From Polyangia bacterium (GTDB lineage: Bacteria; Myxococcota_A; Polyangia; Fen-1088): 64,000 bases of DNA. The stretch is taken from positions 21,164-85,163 of the forward strand of contig DATATI010000095.1 of the NCBI GenBank assembly GCA_036268875.1, given 5' to 3'. The notes beneath the pieces are model-generated. The model saw only the letters and a list, made by a program, of their open reading frames with translations, was not told the origin of the DNA and ran no database searches. A program made the position numbers and the translations under genes. The number at the start of each line of letters is the position of its first letter. The first letter of the stretch is position 1. Of this stretch, positions 63,464 to 64,000 are shown in pieces.

Positions 63464-64000
63464 TCAGCCGAAACGACCCGTGATGTAGTCTTCGGTCTTG
63501 GACTGGCTTGGTTTGGTGAACAATACCTGGGTTCGATCGACTTCGATCAAATCTCCCAGATAGAAAAACGCCGTGTAGTCCGACACCCGCGCCACCTGCT
63601 GCATGTTGTGGGTGACGATGACGACCGTGTACGCGTCGGACAGCTCGCTGATGAGCTCCTCGATGTGCGTGGTGGCGATGGGGTCCAGTGCCGAGGCCGG
63701 CTCGTCCATCAGCAGGACCTCGGGTTCGACGGCCAGGGCGCGGACAATGCACAGCCGCTGCTGCTGGCCGCCCGAAAGACCCAGGGTGCTTTCGTGCAAG
63801 CGCTCCTTGACCTCGTCCCACAGCGCGGCCTGGTGCAGGGCCCGCTGGACCCGGTTGCCAAGATCGCCAGCGTCGTTCATACCGCCGGTGCGCAGGCCGT
63901 AGTCCCCTGGATCGGTGATTCCTAGCAAAAGTCCGGTCACTGTCCGTGCACCTGCTGCGTGCGGATGCCGAAGCGTCGCATCTTGTCGAGGATCTCGTCG
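63464..64000 (-). CDS. pstB: phosphate ABC transporter ATP-binding protein, partial
   Basis: The C-terminal part of PstB, the ATPase of the high-affinity phosphate transporter. Clear features are [14 protein letters not shown], the ABC signature [15 protein letters not shown], Walker [14 protein letters not shown], the H-loop VIVTHNMQQ and the C-terminal [10 protein letters not shown]. Upstream of about 63940 the match is poor: one frame reads [15 protein letters not shown] and then hits a stop, while the frame of the conserved part stays open to the edge but no longer resembles PstB. A frameshift, a decayed Q-loop or a sequence error lies there. The 5' part is outside the window. Confidence 0.8.
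   Translation of the reverse strand, partial: RRDPRQDATLRHPHAAGARTVTGLLLGITDPGDYGLRTGGMNDAGDLGNRVQRALHQAALWDEVKERLHESTLGLSGGQQQRLCIVRALAVEPEVLLMDEPASALDPIATTHIEELISELSDAYTVVIVTHNMQQVARVSDYTAFFYLGDLIEVDRTQVLFTKPSQSKTEDYITGRFG

Overview
This 64 kb window is GC-rich chromosomal DNA from a Gram-negative bacterium, most likely a member of the Myxococcota (former Deltaproteobacteria). The pointers are a CarD/CdnL-type regulator, a DUF4388 protein with a degenerate receiver, a Cys-rich OmpA-type lipoprotein, a MerR-TPR fusion, a leftover AgmX/PglI-type C-terminus, TTG/GTG starts and an rpmH-dnaA-dnaN-recF-gyrB origin locus. No rRNA, tRNA, CRISPR array, insertion sequence or prophage was recognised. 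Coding density is high, with many 1-4 nt start/stop overlaps. This is core chromosome around the replication origin plus a few unusual accessory modules.

Layout. 1-8.4 kb: outer-membrane barrel protein (partial), a transglycosylase-like/M23 hydrolase, malic enzyme (maeB), a pseudo-receiver HDOD protein, a lipoprotein GH1 glycosidase and a hybrid histidine kinase. 8.5-20.5 kb: outer-membrane-type protein, miaB, an ArsR-methyltransferase regulator with metH, a Pal-like Cys-rich lipoprotein with a CpoB-like TPR lipoprotein, thiE, uvrB, trmB. 20.5-31 kb: origin region. The leftward operon rpmH-rnpA-yidD-yidC-(coiled coil)-(transaldolase-like)-trmB faces away from rightward dnaA-dnaN-recF-gyrB. 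The probable oriC is bipartite: rpmH-dnaA (743 bp) and dnaA-dnaN (265 bp, with a DnaA-box/GC/DnaA-trio-like array and AT-rich stretch). 31-38 kb: carD, pepA, jag, bioD, a heavily decayed bioF, two parS sites at the end of rsmG, and an AmgK-like sugar kinase. 38-43.5 kb: pseudo-receiver/DUF4388/TPR protein, tsaD, rsmA, mutM. 43.5-50 kb: YCII protein, then a tightly overlapping operon of an M48 metalloprotease and two dynamin-like GTPases, divergent from tadA. 50-57.5 kb: AgmX remnant, gshB, an NtrC-type regulator, MerR-TPR protein, small zinc-ribbon protein, GIY-YIG protein, FGE-like protein and PBP4-type carboxypeptidase. 57.5-64 kb: ferritin-like protein and metK, a ClpX-like ATPase, a DNA-methylase-like protein, a DTW protein, phoU and the edge of pstB.

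How the genes work together. The origin block supplies initiation (DnaA, beta clamp), repair and topology (RecF, GyrB), membrane-protein insertion (YidC/YidD, Jag) and RNA processing (RnpA). Methionine/SAM cycling is represented by metH with a probable regulator and by metK. Envelope maintenance is represented by the M23 hydrolase, the Pal/CpoB pair, PBP4 and the AmgK-like kinase. tRNA modification (miaB, trmB, tsaD, tadA, DTW) is unusually well represented. The most intriguing candidate system is the three-gene M48 protease/dynamin/TPR-dynamin operon, whose protein pairing recalls mitochondrial OMA1-OPA1. A second window-wide signal is that many first genes have a -10-like hexamer only 6-10 nt before the start codon, suggesting widespread leaderless transcripts.
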